64,000 bases of DNA from Wenjunlia tyrosinilytica (GCF_014646055.1 NZ_BMMS01000004.1:62001-126000), one strand, 5' to 3'. Shown: positions 8,405 to 17,600, numbered from the stretch's first letter. Notes: generated by a model not told the origin, from the letters alone. Made by a program: numbers and translations.

Positions 8405-9346
8405 TCACAGCAGGTTGGGCAGCAGCCTGGTGGCGGCGCCGCAGACGGCGATCCCCAGTGCGGACAGCACCGGGAAGCCGACGATCCACGCCTGCCACTG
8501 GCCCCAGCGGCGGCGGGCCCAGACGACCGCGGCGACGGCGGCGAGCAGGAGCTGGCTCCACAGCGCCATGGGCAGCCAGGCGGAGCCGTCCCCGCCCAGC
8601 GGGCGTTCCGCCTCGGAGACCGCCCCCGGTGCCAGCGGCCGGGCCGGGCTCGGCTGCGCCGGGGTCACCAGGTCGGCGTCGACCCGCAGCACCCCGGAGG
8701 GTGTGTAAGGGGCGCCGGTGGCGGTGATCAGGGTGAGGCGGCCGTGTCCCGCGGTGAGCGGGGCCGGCACCGGGTCACCGGCACGCCGCACGGCGGTGAC
8801 CCGGTAGACGTGTTTGCCCTGGCCGGTCGCCACCCGGATCTCCAGGCCGGTCTGGAGCCGGTCGATGTGGTTGAACGGACTGCCGTACCCCCACTGGCGG
8901 CCCATCACGACGCTGGTCCCGGCCTGCCCCGGCAGCGGGGTGTCCCTGCGGTGGCCGGGGCCGGAGACCAGGACCCCCGACGTGGTGCCCTCGAAGACGA
9001 CCTCCCGCAGCCCCAGCGCGGGGATGCGCAGCACGGCGACGGGGGTGCCGGGGCGCAGCAGGTGGCCGTCGCTTCCGGTCTGTCCCACGGGCGCCGTGCC
9101 GAGCGCGAGTTGCTTGCGCAGTTCGGCGAAGCCGGTCTGCTGGTCGCGGGCGTGCTTGAGGTGGCCGACGACGGTGAGATTGGCGGCGAAGCCGAGGAGG
9201 AGCGCGGCCAGGATCGTCAGCGCGGCGCCGGGCACGGCGAACCGGGCGTCGGCGGCGGGTTCCGGCCGGAGGGCTCGGGGCGCCGCGTCGGACGCGGGCG
9301 CACCGGGACCGGCGGCCGTCCCGGGCGGCGGCGACAGGACCGTCAC
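8405..9346 (-). CDS. Sortase-fold membrane protein lacking catalytic His and Cys (probable pseudoenzyme)
   Basis: A 313-residue protein: N-terminal membrane anchor (about 41-61), a class E/F-like sortase domain (about 100-228) and two C-terminal hydrophobic segments (about 250-270 and 285-305). The fold is recognisable from [36 protein letters not shown] and LTLIT. The catalytic His of the usual GHR motif is Arg150 (MGRQ) and the TLxTC cysteine is Ala209 (TLITA); the conserved Arg221 remains. It therefore should not catalyse transpeptidation and may instead act as a scaffold. GTG start with AAGGAG 8 nt upstream. It lies between a PstS-like gene and pstB. Confidence 0.82.
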   Translation of the reverse strand: MTVLSPPPGTAAGPGAPASDAAPRALRPEPAADARFAVPGAALTILAALLLGFAANLTVVGHLKHARDQQTGFAELRKQLALGTAPVGQTGSDGHLLRPGTPVAVLRIPALGLREVVFEGTTSGVLVSGPGHRRDTPLPGQAGTSVVMGRQWGYGSPFNHIDRLQTGLEIRVATGQGKHVYRVTAVRRAGDPVPAPLTAGHGRLTLITATGAPYTPSGVLRVDADLVTPAQPSPARPLAPGAVSEAERPLGGDGSAWLPMALWSQLLLAAVAAVVWARRRWGQWQAWIVGFPVLSALGIAVCGAATRLLPNLL

Positions 9347-9444
9347 GTTTCGCTCCTTGGGGGTGGTGGGGCGGCGGGCACGGCGTCCGGCCGGGCACCC
9401 CGCGGGGGCCCGGCCGGACGGTCATCCGTGGTCGCGCGGCAAGG

Positions 9445-10452
9445 TCAGCTCTTGCCCTTGAGGATGGTGACGCCGCAGTTCGCGGCCTTGCCGAAGCCGA
9501 AGATGGTGATCTTCGGGCTGGTGACGTTCTTGCAGACCTGCGAGGTCTTGCCGACGAAACCGGCCTTGACGGACTTGACCGCGAGGCGCGAGGTCTTGAC
9601 GACGTTGTAGACGTCGCGGGTGATGGGGAACTTCAGGTTGAGCGAGCCCTTCCAGACCGGCGTGTGGCCGTTGAGGGTCCCGAGCACGGCCTTGCCGCGG
9701 CGGTCCTTGACGTGGGTCTTCGCCGAGTTCGTCTGGGTGATGTACTGCGGGATGGAGAACGGCATGATGTCGCCGGCCTTGGTGAGGGCGCGGCCGTCGT
9801 GCTCCTGGACGGTTCCGTTGCGGTCGCTCACGCACTTCGGCAGGGAGCCCTCGGTCAGCCCCATTTCCTTCAGCCAGAACGAGCGGGTGCCCGAGCCGGC
9901 CTGCGGGATCAGCGGGTTGACGGTGACGCCGTTGAGCTTGCGGGTCACGCAGTTGTAGACCTTGACCAGCGTGGCCTTGGAGAGCTTCTTCGGCAGGGCG
10001 CTGTTGCCGCGCACCGCGAAGGTCACACCGTCCTTGGCGAACGGGATCCAGGTCAGGTCGGTGGTCGTGGTGTCGTTCGGACCGCGCGAGGAGCGGGCGA
10101 AGTCGATGCACTTGGTGTTCGCCGCGATGTCGTTGATCAGCGCGGTGATGCCGGCCGAGGAGCCGTTGGGCCGCGGGATGTTGCCGCAGCCGGTCTTGCG
10201 GGTCTTGATGGTGGGGCTGCCCACGGCGTTGTAGGAGGCGATGAGCTGGTTGTCGGGCTTCCCGTCGGGGTCGACGCTCAGCTTGCCCAGGGCGTTGACC
10301 ACGTCCTGGGTGGTGTCGGAGCCGACGCCGGCGAGCTGCCGGTACTCGCCCGGGGCCGGGTCGGCCACGGCCGTGCTGCCCAGGGCCGAAAGGCCGAGCA
10401 CCGCCGCGCCCGCGACGGCGATCGTCGCCCGACGAATGTATTTCACGCTCAC
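9445..10452 (-). CDS. Secreted PstS-like substrate-binding protein
   Basis: A 335-residue protein with a Sec signal peptide (RRATIAVAGAAVLGLSALG, predicted cleavage after TAVA near residue 31) and a periplasmic-binding-like domain beginning GVGSDTTQDVVNALG, the motif of the PstS-related superfamily. It has no lipobox and no C-terminal anchor, so it is probably released or wall-associated. The start GTG 10452 is chosen because GGAGG lies 7 nt upstream; GTG 10446 is an alternative. A 320-base gap with an 18-base tandem repeat separates it from the previous gene of the locus, so it may have its own promoter. Confidence 0.8.
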   Translation of the reverse strand: MSVKYIRRATIAVAGAAVLGLSALGSTAVADPAPGEYRQLAGVGSDTTQDVVNALGKLSVDPDGKPDNQLIASYNAVGSPTIKTRKTGCGNIPRPNGSSAGITALINDIAANTKCIDFARSSRGPNDTTTTDLTWIPFAKDGVTFAVRGNSALPKKLSKATLVKVYNCVTRKLNGVTVNPLIPQAGSGTRSFWLKEMGLTEGSLPKCVSDRNGTVQEHDGRALTKAGDIMPFSIPQYITQTNSAKTHVKDRRGKAVLGTLNGHTPVWKGSLNLKFPITRDVYNVVKTSRLAVKSVKAGFVGKTSQVCKNVTSPKITIFGFGKAANCGVTILKGKS

Positions 10453-10677
10453 TGTCTTTCCTCCGTGCTCGCGAATCAAATGTGTGGCGACGCGCTCGAA
10501 GATTCCGAATGCTCGATTCCGAATCCGCCCTGGCCCGTCGACCGGACACCCAGAAATATTCCCGGCGCCCGCCCCTGTCGCAAGCGAACTGTGCGAGGTG
10601 GAATGGTTAACGCCGCCTTTTGCGGCAGGCGTCAAGAATTTCCCCCGCGGGGGCGCGGCATTGGTGTTCGCTCACCG

Positions 10678-10776
10678 CTGCCCCTTCGACGCCGCTGTCC
10701 CTTCGACACCGGCTGTTCCTTCGACACCGGCTGTTCCTTCGACACCGGCTGTTCCTTCGACACCGGCTGTTCCTTC
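10678..10776. repeat. 18-base tandem repeat downstream of the large PstS-like gene
   Basis: Five to six copies of CTGTTCCTTCGACACCGG in head-to-tail array, the distal copies degenerate. The array begins right at the stop codon (10775-10777) of the minus-strand gene and fills part of the 10453-10774 intergenic gap; the rest of the gap is ordinary sequence with no gene seen. Confidence 0.85.
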
Positions 10777-13207
10777 ATCGCCACCGGCGAAGGGCCGCTC
10801 CCACCGCTTCCAGGGCGCCCCTGCGCATCAGCAGCGGGCCCAGCAGCGCACCGGCGCCGCCCAGCACGAGGACCGCGAGCAGGACCCAGCGCACCGCGCC
10901 GAGGGCCTGCTGGGGCGTGGAGGCGCCCGCCCTGGTGACACCGTCGGGCCCCGGCGACTTGCCGCCGCCATTGGGCGGCGGGGCGGACTGGCCGCCCTTG
11001 GGGGACGCCCCTCCCGCGCTGCCTCCCGCGGTCGATCCGGAGCCTCCGCCGGTCGAGCCGCTGCCCCCGCTCGCCCCGGCGGTCGTGCCGCCGGAGGCCC
11101 CGCCGCTGTTGCCCGCGTCGGCCACTCCGGCCTGGAGCCTGGCGGCCGCGCTCAGCGCCTGGCGCCGCAGCCGCTGCGGCAGCGGAGCGTATCCGGGCGG
11201 CAGCAGCCCCGGACCGATTCCGGGCACCTGGCCGTGTCCGACCGCGTACCGGACGAGATTCGCGTAGTCCTTGCGCGCCTTGGCGCTCAGCCCCGTGGAT
11301 GCGGCCGCGTAGGCGATCTCGGTGAGCGGGTAGGCGCCCTCGGCGGTCCTGGCCGGGTCGAGTTCGAGCACGTCCCGGACCGCGCCGGGCTTCATGGCGG
11401 CCACGCCCTTCAGCAGTGCGGCGGGGGTCGGCGCCACCCACTGCCCGGCCCCGTTCTTCAGCTGCGCGGTGGGCAGGCCGTAGCGGGCCGCCGAGGCGGC
11501 GTCCACGAGGGCGAGCTGGAACCGCTTGCCCGGGGGCTGGAGCGAGCCGGTGAACTTCGGCGGGGTGCTGTTGGCGTCCCAGACATTGCGCTGGCCGGAG
11601 TCGCCCTTGCGGGCGTGCAGGGCGCCGTCGTGGAGCGAGTTGACGTAGGGGCGCAGATCGATCACGCCGTAGGTCACCGGGTCCGGGGGCGGGGTGGCAT
11701 TGGCCTTGGACGGGTCGGCCTTCGGGAAGGTGTTGACCGCCGAGTCGTGGTCGAGGCGCAGTTCCTTGAAGAACGGGTTGAGCTTCGTCCCCCATGGGTC
11801 TTTTTTCCCGCCGAGGAATTCACGGGCCTCCCGGTCCGACTGGAGCCATTGCCAGAGCAGCCGGTAGGAGTCGGCGTCCCCCTGCGGCATGATGAGCCCC
11901 TGGGGAAATGAGCTGGGCGACCAGTTCTTGAATTTCGGATTCAGTTTCACGAATTCCGCGTCGGTGACCAGGCTTTCCGGGTTCCCCTTCATATGGGGCT
12001 GGGTGAGCCCGTCGGGGACGTCCCGCTGGTACGAGCTGGTGAGGAGCTTGGCGATCAGCCGGGGGTTGAGCCGCAGCCGCCGTACCAGTGCGCCCTCGGG
12101 GTCCTCGATGAAGAACGCCACTCCGAGCCCGGAGACCGCCACGGGGGCGTGCACCACCGGCTTGGCGCCCTCGGGCGCGGTGACGGGCGCGGAGGTGAAC
12201 GCCAGCCCGGGCGAGCCCGGCAGCGGGTTGGCCACCTGCCCGCGCGCGAAGCCGTCACCGGACTGCTGGTAGCCGTAGGTCACCCTCCCCGAGGTGCACA
12301 GCGCGGGCTGCCAGGAGGTCATCGCGTCGGAGACCATCTCGGAGCCGAGGGTGGGGCGTTCCGCCTGCCCGATGGGGCAGTAGCGGCCGATCGGCAGGAA
12401 CTCCAGCTTGACCGTCATGCGCTGCGCCCAGTTGGACGCCGACAGCGGGGAGGTCTGGAGACGGCCGTCGCTTCCCCTGCCGCCTCCCGGCTCGTGCTCG
12501 CCCCGCGGGACGATCACCAGCCAGCACGCCCTGGCCTTCGGGCGGGCCGCCTTGCCCTTCATGGCCTCGCCGCACCCGAGATGGGGGGACTCGACGCCGG
12601 TCTGTGCCTCGAAGACGGCGTCACCGGTGCCGTCCGCGCCCGTGCGGTCGTACGGCTGCTCGTTGGTGGTGAACTTGGTGAAGTACGTCTGGTCGGTCGG
12701 CGTCGTGGTGGGCTTGCCGCGCACCGGGCGGAACGGCACCCAGCCCGCGCCCTGGACGTCGTCGTACGTGTACTTCTTCTCCTTGGGGTCGTACTCGGAG
12801 GAGCCGGCAGGCATGCCGACCAGGTTGCTGCCGGAGAACTGGCCGCCGACCGCGTGGATCTCCGAGCCGCCGAACTGGCACTGCTCCCGCTCGGGGCCGG
12901 AGGCCTTGTCGCCCCAGCACTGCATGATCTGCAGGTAGTTGTGCTCGAAGTTGGTGCTGCTGGTGGGCCGGCCGCCGGTCCAGGTGATCCGGATGCCCTG
13001 GGCCCGCAGGTTCCTGGTCTGGTGGACCGTCACCTTCAGCTTGGAGAAGTCGTCGTAGCGGCCCTTGCGGCCGGTGACGGTCACGGCCGAGTCCTCGCCG
13101 CCGCCCGCCGCACTGGCCTGCCCCGCGCCACCGGGCGGGGGCAGGACCACCAGGCCGACGGCCGCCAGCAGGGCGGCCACCGCGCAGATCAGCCGGGGCC
13201 TACGCAC
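10775..13207 (-). CDS. Large C-terminally anchored PstS-like protein
   Basis: An 810-residue exported protein. After a signal segment (about 6-24) comes a large extracellular region (about 35-655) including PstS-superfamily-like stretches (VTAPEGAKPVVHAPVAVSG and IAYAAAS), then a Gly/Ser/Ala-rich linker (about 670-755) and a C-terminal membrane helix (VRWVLLAVLVLGGAGALLG) followed by a short basic tail. No lipobox is present. GTG 13207 is chosen because GGTGGAG precedes it and it overlaps the preceding stop (GTGCGTAG), indicating translational coupling. Ligand and function are unknown; the context points to phosphate or another anion, or to a structural role at the envelope. Confidence 0.78.
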   Translation of the reverse strand: MRRPRLICAVAALLAAVGLVVLPPPGGAGQASAAGGGEDSAVTVTGRKGRYDDFSKLKVTVHQTRNLRAQGIRITWTGGRPTSSTNFEHNYLQIMQCWGDKASGPEREQCQFGGSEIHAVGGQFSGSNLVGMPAGSSEYDPKEKKYTYDDVQGAGWVPFRPVRGKPTTTPTDQTYFTKFTTNEQPYDRTGADGTGDAVFEAQTGVESPHLGCGEAMKGKAARPKARACWLVIVPRGEHEPGGGRGSDGRLQTSPLSASNWAQRMTVKLEFLPIGRYCPIGQAERPTLGSEMVSDAMTSWQPALCTSGRVTYGYQQSGDGFARGQVANPLPGSPGLAFTSAPVTAPEGAKPVVHAPVAVSGLGVAFFIEDPEGALVRRLRLNPRLIAKLLTSSYQRDVPDGLTQPHMKGNPESLVTDAEFVKLNPKFKNWSPSSFPQGLIMPQGDADSYRLLWQWLQSDREAREFLGGKKDPWGTKLNPFFKELRLDHDSAVNTFPKADPSKANATPPPDPVTYGVIDLRPYVNSLHDGALHARKGDSGQRNVWDANSTPPKFTGSLQPPGKRFQLALVDAASAARYGLPTAQLKNGAGQWVAPTPAALLKGVAAMKPGAVRDVLELDPARTAEGAYPLTEIAYAAASTGLSAKARKDYANLVRYAVGHGQVPGIGPGLLPPGYAPLPQRLRRQALSAAARLQAGVADAGNSGGASGGTTAGASGGSGSTGGGSGSTAGGSAGGASPKGGQSAPPPNGGGKSPGPDGVTRAGASTPQQALGAVRWVLLAVLVLGGAGALLGPLLMRRGALEAVGAALRRWR

Positions 13208-14954
13208 CGTCTCCACCTCTCCTGTCGCGGCCGTCACGTCCGTCCCGGCCGCCCAGGGCCCGGCCCAGCAGCGGCGGGGTCACGACCACACCGATGAGCA
13301 GGGCCGCGGACAGCAGCATCAGCAGGGTGCGCATGCTCCACGTCGACTCGGGTCCCAGCTCCACGTTGGTGGCCGCGATCTGCTCGCCGCCGGTCGCCCC
13401 CGCGGCCGTGGCGTTCTGTCCGGTGTCGGGGTCGATGCCCCCGGCGCCGCCCGCTCCCGCGCTCCCCGAGGCGCCGCCCTGCGCTGCGTCGGACCCCGCG
13501 GAGCCCGACGAGCCGCCCGCCCCCGAGGCTCCCGCCGCGCCGCCCGCCCCGGCGGTGCCGCCGCCGGAGGTCTGCGCTCCCGGCTTCACCGGGGTCGGCT
13601 TGCCGTGCGCGCCCGCGGTGCCCATGGAGCACTGCTTGGGGCCCTTGCGGTCGCAGTCCTTGGGAAAGGGGGCGTTCTTGGCCAGGGTGTTGCTGCCGTC
13701 CGAGGAGAAGGTCGGGTTGTGGCAGCTCTTGATGTCGATGTTGCGCACATCCACACCCGGCACCCTGCGCACCTGCTTGAGCCCGGCCTTGACCAGGTTG
13801 ATCGGCAGGGGCGAGTACCCGAGCGACTGCGCCTGCTGCTGTCCCTCGCACAGGAAGTAGTAGGAGAAGGCCCCGAGGGTGCGGCCCTTGTCCTTGGTGA
13901 GCGGCCGCTCCAGCTTGGTCGGCAGGATCATGTAGCTGTAGCTGGAGAGCGGATAGGTGCGCCGGTCGGGGTTGTGGTAGACGCCGTCGAGGATCTGGGT
14001 GAGGTAGGCCGGCGAGTGCTGGTCGGTGTTGATCCGTGCCTTGAGCAGCCCCACGGCGACGGAGGTCGCGGTCGGCTCCACGTAGTAGTTGCTCTTGTTG
14101 AGCACCTTGGCGACGGGGAAGCCGGTGGACAGCGCGTAGGAGTACTCGACGTAGGTGATGGCGCCCTCGGCGTAGCCCTGGCGCACGTAGCCGGAGACTC
14201 CCAGGGAGCCGGACTGGGCGATGAAGCCGGAGCCGGGCACGACGGGGAAGTAGGAGGTCACACCGCAGGGGGTGGGCTTGTTGGCGCGGCGGCAGTAGTC
14301 GTTCCACGCGGCGCCGTGCTCCTTGGACATCCACGTGCTGAACTGCGCGGTGGTGCCGGAGCCGTCGGAGCGGACGACGGGCACGACCTTGCGGGCCGGC
14401 AGGTCGAGTCCGGGGTTGTCGGCCTTGACCGCGGGGTCGTTCCAGCGGGTGATCCTTCCCGTGAAGATCTTGGTGAGGACGTCGCCGGACAGGCGGAGGT
14501 TGGTGACGCGCCGTCCGCCGATCTTGAGGTTGTACATGAACGAGGTGCCGCCCGCGACGATCGGCATGTACGCGTAGCCGCGCTTGGGCGGGTAGTCGGT
14601 GCGGCCGAACTCGGTGAGCCCGTAGGGCACCTCGGAGACGGCGAAGTCCACGGTGCCGCTGCGGAACTGCTCGCGGCCGTCGGAGGAGCCGGTGCCCGCG
14701 TAGTTGACGGTCATGCCGTACTGGGTGACATTGCGGCGCCACTGGTCGAGCGCGTTCTGGCTCCACGTGGAACCGGCCCCGGAGATACGGGCGTACGTCG
14801 CGGCGGAGGCGGTCTGGGGGTTGCCGCCGAGCAGGGCGGTCAGGACGAGGACGAGGGCGGCCGCCAGGGCCGGCACGCGCGCCCATGCCGGTCGGCCGAA
14901 GGCGCGCCGGCGCCGGGGCGCGGCGCCGCTCGGTGGGAGGGGTGCGGATGTCAC
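13200..14954 (-). CDS. PstS-family phosphate-binding protein with C-terminal membrane anchor
   Basis: A 584-residue protein: signal/anchor segment (about 26-48), a PstS-type domain (about 52-430) with GAGSTWSQNALDQW, YAGTGSSDGREQF and the phosphate-loop-like RSDGSGTTAQFSTWM, then a long Gly/Ala/Ser linker (about 450-530) and a C-terminal helix (MRTLLMLLSAALLIGVVV) with a charged tail. Usual PstS proteins are about 370 residues and are N-terminal lipoproteins; this one has no lipobox and is held from the C-terminus. Its GTG start overlaps the pstA stop (GTGA), with GAGGAG upstream, so it is co-translated with the permeases. Confidence 0.85.
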   Translation of the reverse strand: MTSAPLPPSGAAPRRRRAFGRPAWARVPALAAALVLVLTALLGGNPQTASAATYARISGAGSTWSQNALDQWRRNVTQYGMTVNYAGTGSSDGREQFRSGTVDFAVSEVPYGLTEFGRTDYPPKRGYAYMPIVAGGTSFMYNLKIGGRRVTNLRLSGDVLTKIFTGRITRWNDPAVKADNPGLDLPARKVVPVVRSDGSGTTAQFSTWMSKEHGAAWNDYCRRANKPTPCGVTSYFPVVPGSGFIAQSGSLGVSGYVRQGYAEGAITYVEYSYALSTGFPVAKVLNKSNYYVEPTATSVAVGLLKARINTDQHSPAYLTQILDGVYHNPDRRTYPLSSYSYMILPTKLERPLTKDKGRTLGAFSYYFLCEGQQQAQSLGYSPLPINLVKAGLKQVRRVPGVDVRNIDIKSCHNPTFSSDGSNTLAKNAPFPKDCDRKGPKQCSMGTAGAHGKPTPVKPGAQTSGGGTAGAGGAAGASGAGGSSGSAGSDAAQGGASGSAGAGGAGGIDPDTGQNATAAGATGGEQIAATNVELGPESTWSMRTLLMLLSAALLIGVVVTPPLLGRALGGRDGRDGRDRRGGDGA

Positions 14955-16360
14955 GGCGTACTCCTCGTGGATTCCTCGGTGGGGCGTCCGGCCGCCGCCG
15001 GACGCGGGCGGGACTCGATGCGGCGAAGGTCTTCGGCGGAGGCCAGCGCCCTGCGGCGCCGGCCGCGCCGGGTCACATGGCCCGGTCCGCGGCCGCCGAC
15101 GACGCGGGCGACGATGAACAGCAGAAGGACCAGCGCCATGAGCGTCGCCGCGGTCCCGAAGCCGCGCACGATCATGGTGTGCTCGGGCGACTTGACGAAC
15201 TCGAAGGTGGCCAGCGGCAGGGAGACCATCGGCCCTGAGCCGGGGTCGAGATTGGTGACGGCGGTGAACCCGGCGGTCAGCAGCACCGGGGAGGTCTCGC
15301 CGACGCCGCGGGCGGTGCCCAGGATCACGGCCGTGGTCAGACCCGAGCGGGCGGTGGGCAGCACGACGTGCCACACGGCCCGCCAGCGGGGGGCGCCGAG
15401 GGCGTAGGAGGCCTCCCTCAGCGTGCCGGGCACCAGCCTGATCACCACGTCGGCGGCCCGGATGACGATCGGCAGCATCATCACCGAGATGGCGAGGGAT
15501 GCGGCCAGGCCGGACTTGTCCACGCCGATGGCCAGGATGACGGTGGCGAAGACGAACAGACCGGCGACGATGGACGGCAGCGCGGTCATGGCCTCGACGA
15601 TGGTGCGCACGAAGCGGCCGTAGCGGCCGGGCACCTCGTTGAGGAAGACCGCGCAGACCAGCCCGGTGGGCACGGTGATGAGCAGGGCGAGGCCGATCTG
15701 GACGAGCGTCCCGAGGACGGCGTGGCGGATGCCGCCGACGGTCAGCGGGTCCAGGGGACCGGCCTTGGCCATGTCCTGGGTGAAGAAGTTCAGATGCGGT
15801 AGCGCGGTGCGCCCCTCCCAGAGGGTGTACACCACGACGAAGACGAGGGCGGTGAGCATCAGAGCGGCCATGCTGTGCACCCCGACGGAGACGATCCGGT
15901 CCCGGACGGCGGGCCCGTCCTCGTCGAAGGAGACCAGGAGCGCGTAGAACGCGAGGAAGAGCACATAGCCCACGACGACGAACCCGAGCCCCCCGGAGAA
16001 CCCGGTGAGCTGGGTGAACAGCAACGCGGTGGTGCTCAGGGAGGCGACGCCCGCCCCGACGACGGCGTAGGCGTCGGTGGCCCGCACGGTGGAGGTGGCC
16101 CGCCGAGCCGTGGCGGACTGGGCGTGCGCCTGCGCCTGCGCGATGCGGGGCACCACAACGGTGGTGGTGGGCCGCATCGGCTGGGGATCGGCTCCGGCCC
16201 TGGTCACCGGGACCGTCGCGGATTCGTTCGCGGTCACGGCTCCGAGCCGGCTCGCCCGCTGCGGATGCGCCGAGGCCTCGAGGTGCGATGCGGCGTCGGG
16301 ACCCGGCGTCGCGCCGGCGTCCTTCGTCAGGTGGGGCATGCGGCCCGTGTCCCCGTTCAT
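14951..16360 (-). CDS. pstA: PstA-type phosphate ABC transporter permease with long N-terminal extension
   Basis: A 469-residue permease. The first 95 residues are a polar extension, followed by about three hydrophobic segments and then the PstA core with the binding-protein-dependent transport signature ASYALGAPRWRAVWHVVLPTA (EAA loop, near residue 350) and RGVGETSPVLLTAG. Canonical PstA is about 280-300 residues, so the N-terminal part is extra. ATG 16360 overlaps the pstC stop (ATGA). It would form the inner-membrane channel with PstC. Confidence 0.87.
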   Translation of the reverse strand: MNGDTGRMPHLTKDAGATPGPDAASHLEASAHPQRASRLGAVTANESATVPVTRAGADPQPMRPTTTVVVPRIAQAQAHAQSATARRATSTVRATDAYAVVGAGVASLSTTALLFTQLTGFSGGLGFVVVGYVLFLAFYALLVSFDEDGPAVRDRIVSVGVHSMAALMLTALVFVVVYTLWEGRTALPHLNFFTQDMAKAGPLDPLTVGGIRHAVLGTLVQIGLALLITVPTGLVCAVFLNEVPGRYGRFVRTIVEAMTALPSIVAGLFVFATVILAIGVDKSGLAASLAISVMMLPIVIRAADVVIRLVPGTLREASYALGAPRWRAVWHVVLPTARSGLTTAVILGTARGVGETSPVLLTAGFTAVTNLDPGSGPMVSLPLATFEFVKSPEHTMIVRGFGTAATLMALVLLLFIVARVVGGRGPGHVTRRGRRRRALASAEDLRRIESRPRPAAAGRPTEESTRSTP

Positions 16361-17412
16361 GAGTCGCTGGTGGCGCCGGAGCGGCTGCGGGCCACGATGG
16401 AGGACGCGACGAAGTTCACGACCAGCGTCATCAGGAAGAGCGCGAGGCCCGCCGCCATCAGGGCCGACATGCCGAACTTGCTCGCCTCGCCGTAGCGCAG
16501 CGCGATCAGCGAGGACACCGAGCTCGTGCCGCTCTGCAGGATGTGCGGCTGGATCACGAACACCGGGGAGATCACCAGGTAGACGCCGATCGTCTCCCCG
16601 AGTGCCCGCCCCAGGCCGAGCATGGTGCCGCCGATCATGCCGCCCTTGCCGAACGGCAGGACCACCGAGCGCACCATGCCCCACCGCGTGGCGCCGAGCG
16701 CGTAGGCGCCCTCGCGCTCCCCCACCGGCGTCTGCGAGAAGACCTCCCGCACCACCGAGCAGATGATGGGCGCCACCATCATGGCCACCACGATCCCGGC
16801 GATGAACGTGGACGCCGTGTAGACCGTCTCGGTCGCCAGCGGGTCCCTGGGGTCGGCGCCATCGACCTTGAACGGCGGCAGCCACCCGAAGTACGTCGAC
16901 AGCCACCGGGCCAGCCCGATCACCTTGCCCTGGAGGAAGAACAGCCCCCACAGCCCGTAGACCACCGAGGGCACGGCCGCCATCAGGTCGACCAGGCTCA
17001 CCAGCGTCCGGCGGATCCTCGGCGGGGCGTACTCGACGATGTACAGGGCGGTCCCGATCGCCAGCGGCACGGCGATGCAGACGGCCACGGAGGCGATCAG
17101 CACCGTCCCGGTGAGCACCGCGGCGATCCCGAAGTTCCCGGTGTCCGGCTCCCACGCCGCCGTGGTCAGGAACGAGGCCCCGGCCGAGCGCAGCGCCTGC
17201 CACGCCCGGTAGAGCAGGAACCCGCCGACCAGCGACATGATCGCCAGCACGGCCGCGCCGCCCGCCCGGAGCCCTCCCCTGAACAACCGGTCGGCGGGCC
17301 CGGAGTCGGCGTAAAGCCGCCTGGGCACCTCACCGACGCCGGAGGCCACCGCCGTGCCACCGCCCGGCGCACGCGACAAGGTCGCGCGCAGACGGTCGCG
17401 GACACTGCTCAC
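16357..17412 (-). CDS. pstC: PstC-type phosphate ABC transporter permease
   Basis: A 351-residue permease with about six membrane segments. The transport signature GAYALGATRWGMVRSVVLP (EAA loop) is near residue 240, followed by LGRALGETIGVYLV. GTG 17412 is chosen for a GGGAGGG site about 8 nt upstream; an ATG at 17454 is possible. It is the first gene of a minus-strand run continuing with pstA, two anchored PstS-like genes, the secreted PstS-like gene, the sortase-like gene and pstB. A PHO-like repeat lies about 170 bases upstream. Confidence 0.9.
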   Translation of the reverse strand: MSSVRDRLRATLSRAPGGGTAVASGVGEVPRRLYADSGPADRLFRGGLRAGGAAVLAIMSLVGGFLLYRAWQALRSAGASFLTTAAWEPDTGNFGIAAVLTGTVLIASVAVCIAVPLAIGTALYIVEYAPPRIRRTLVSLVDLMAAVPSVVYGLWGLFFLQGKVIGLARWLSTYFGWLPPFKVDGADPRDPLATETVYTASTFIAGIVVAMMVAPIICSVVREVFSQTPVGEREGAYALGATRWGMVRSVVLPFGKGGMIGGTMLGLGRALGETIGVYLVISPVFVIQPHILQSGTSSVSSLIALRYGEASKFGMSALMAAGLALFLMTLVVNFVASSIVARSRSGATSDS

Positions 17413-17513
17413 GCTCGGATCCCTCCCCCATGTCCGGCAGGCAGCACCGGGCACGGCACCCGCCGAAACGTCCGCGGGCGCGGCCGATCGGCGCGGCCGT
17501 GCGCGCGGGCTCT

Positions 17514-17551
17514 CCGGTGATGTCCGGGCGGGTTCCCACCCGGTGATGTCC
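17514..17551. repeat. Pair of 12-base direct repeats CCGGTGATGTCC upstream of pstC
   Basis: Identical copies at 17514-17525 and 17540-17551, 26 bases apart (GGACATCACCGG on the transcribed strand), roughly 100-140 bases upstream of the pstC start. The spacing of about 2.5 helical turns would suit a regulator or sigma-factor control region, but no regulator can be named. A second local repeat (CCGCGGGGCAAC twice, 23 bases apart) lies near 17612-17646. Confidence 0.45.
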
Positions 17552-17578
17552 TGGGCAGAGTCGCGGCGGTGGACCTAC

Positions 17579-17600
17579 GCACGCCGACCGGAAGGTGAAC
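17579..17600 (-). promoter_or_regulatory. Weak PHO-box-like repeat upstream of the pst-like locus
   Basis: On the minus strand GTTCACCTTCC (17600-17590) is a perfect PhoP repeat unit, but the next 11 bases (GGTCGGCGTGC) match only partly. PhoP control is expected for a phosphate transporter; the sequence alone is marginal. Confidence 0.3.

Noticed and set aside
10632-10774. C-terminal extension of the large PstS-like protein through the 18-base repeat (KEQPVS repeats)
   Set aside because: The repeat reads as KEQPVS only in a different frame; the true frame has a stop at 10775-10777 after a complete membrane anchor and basic tail.
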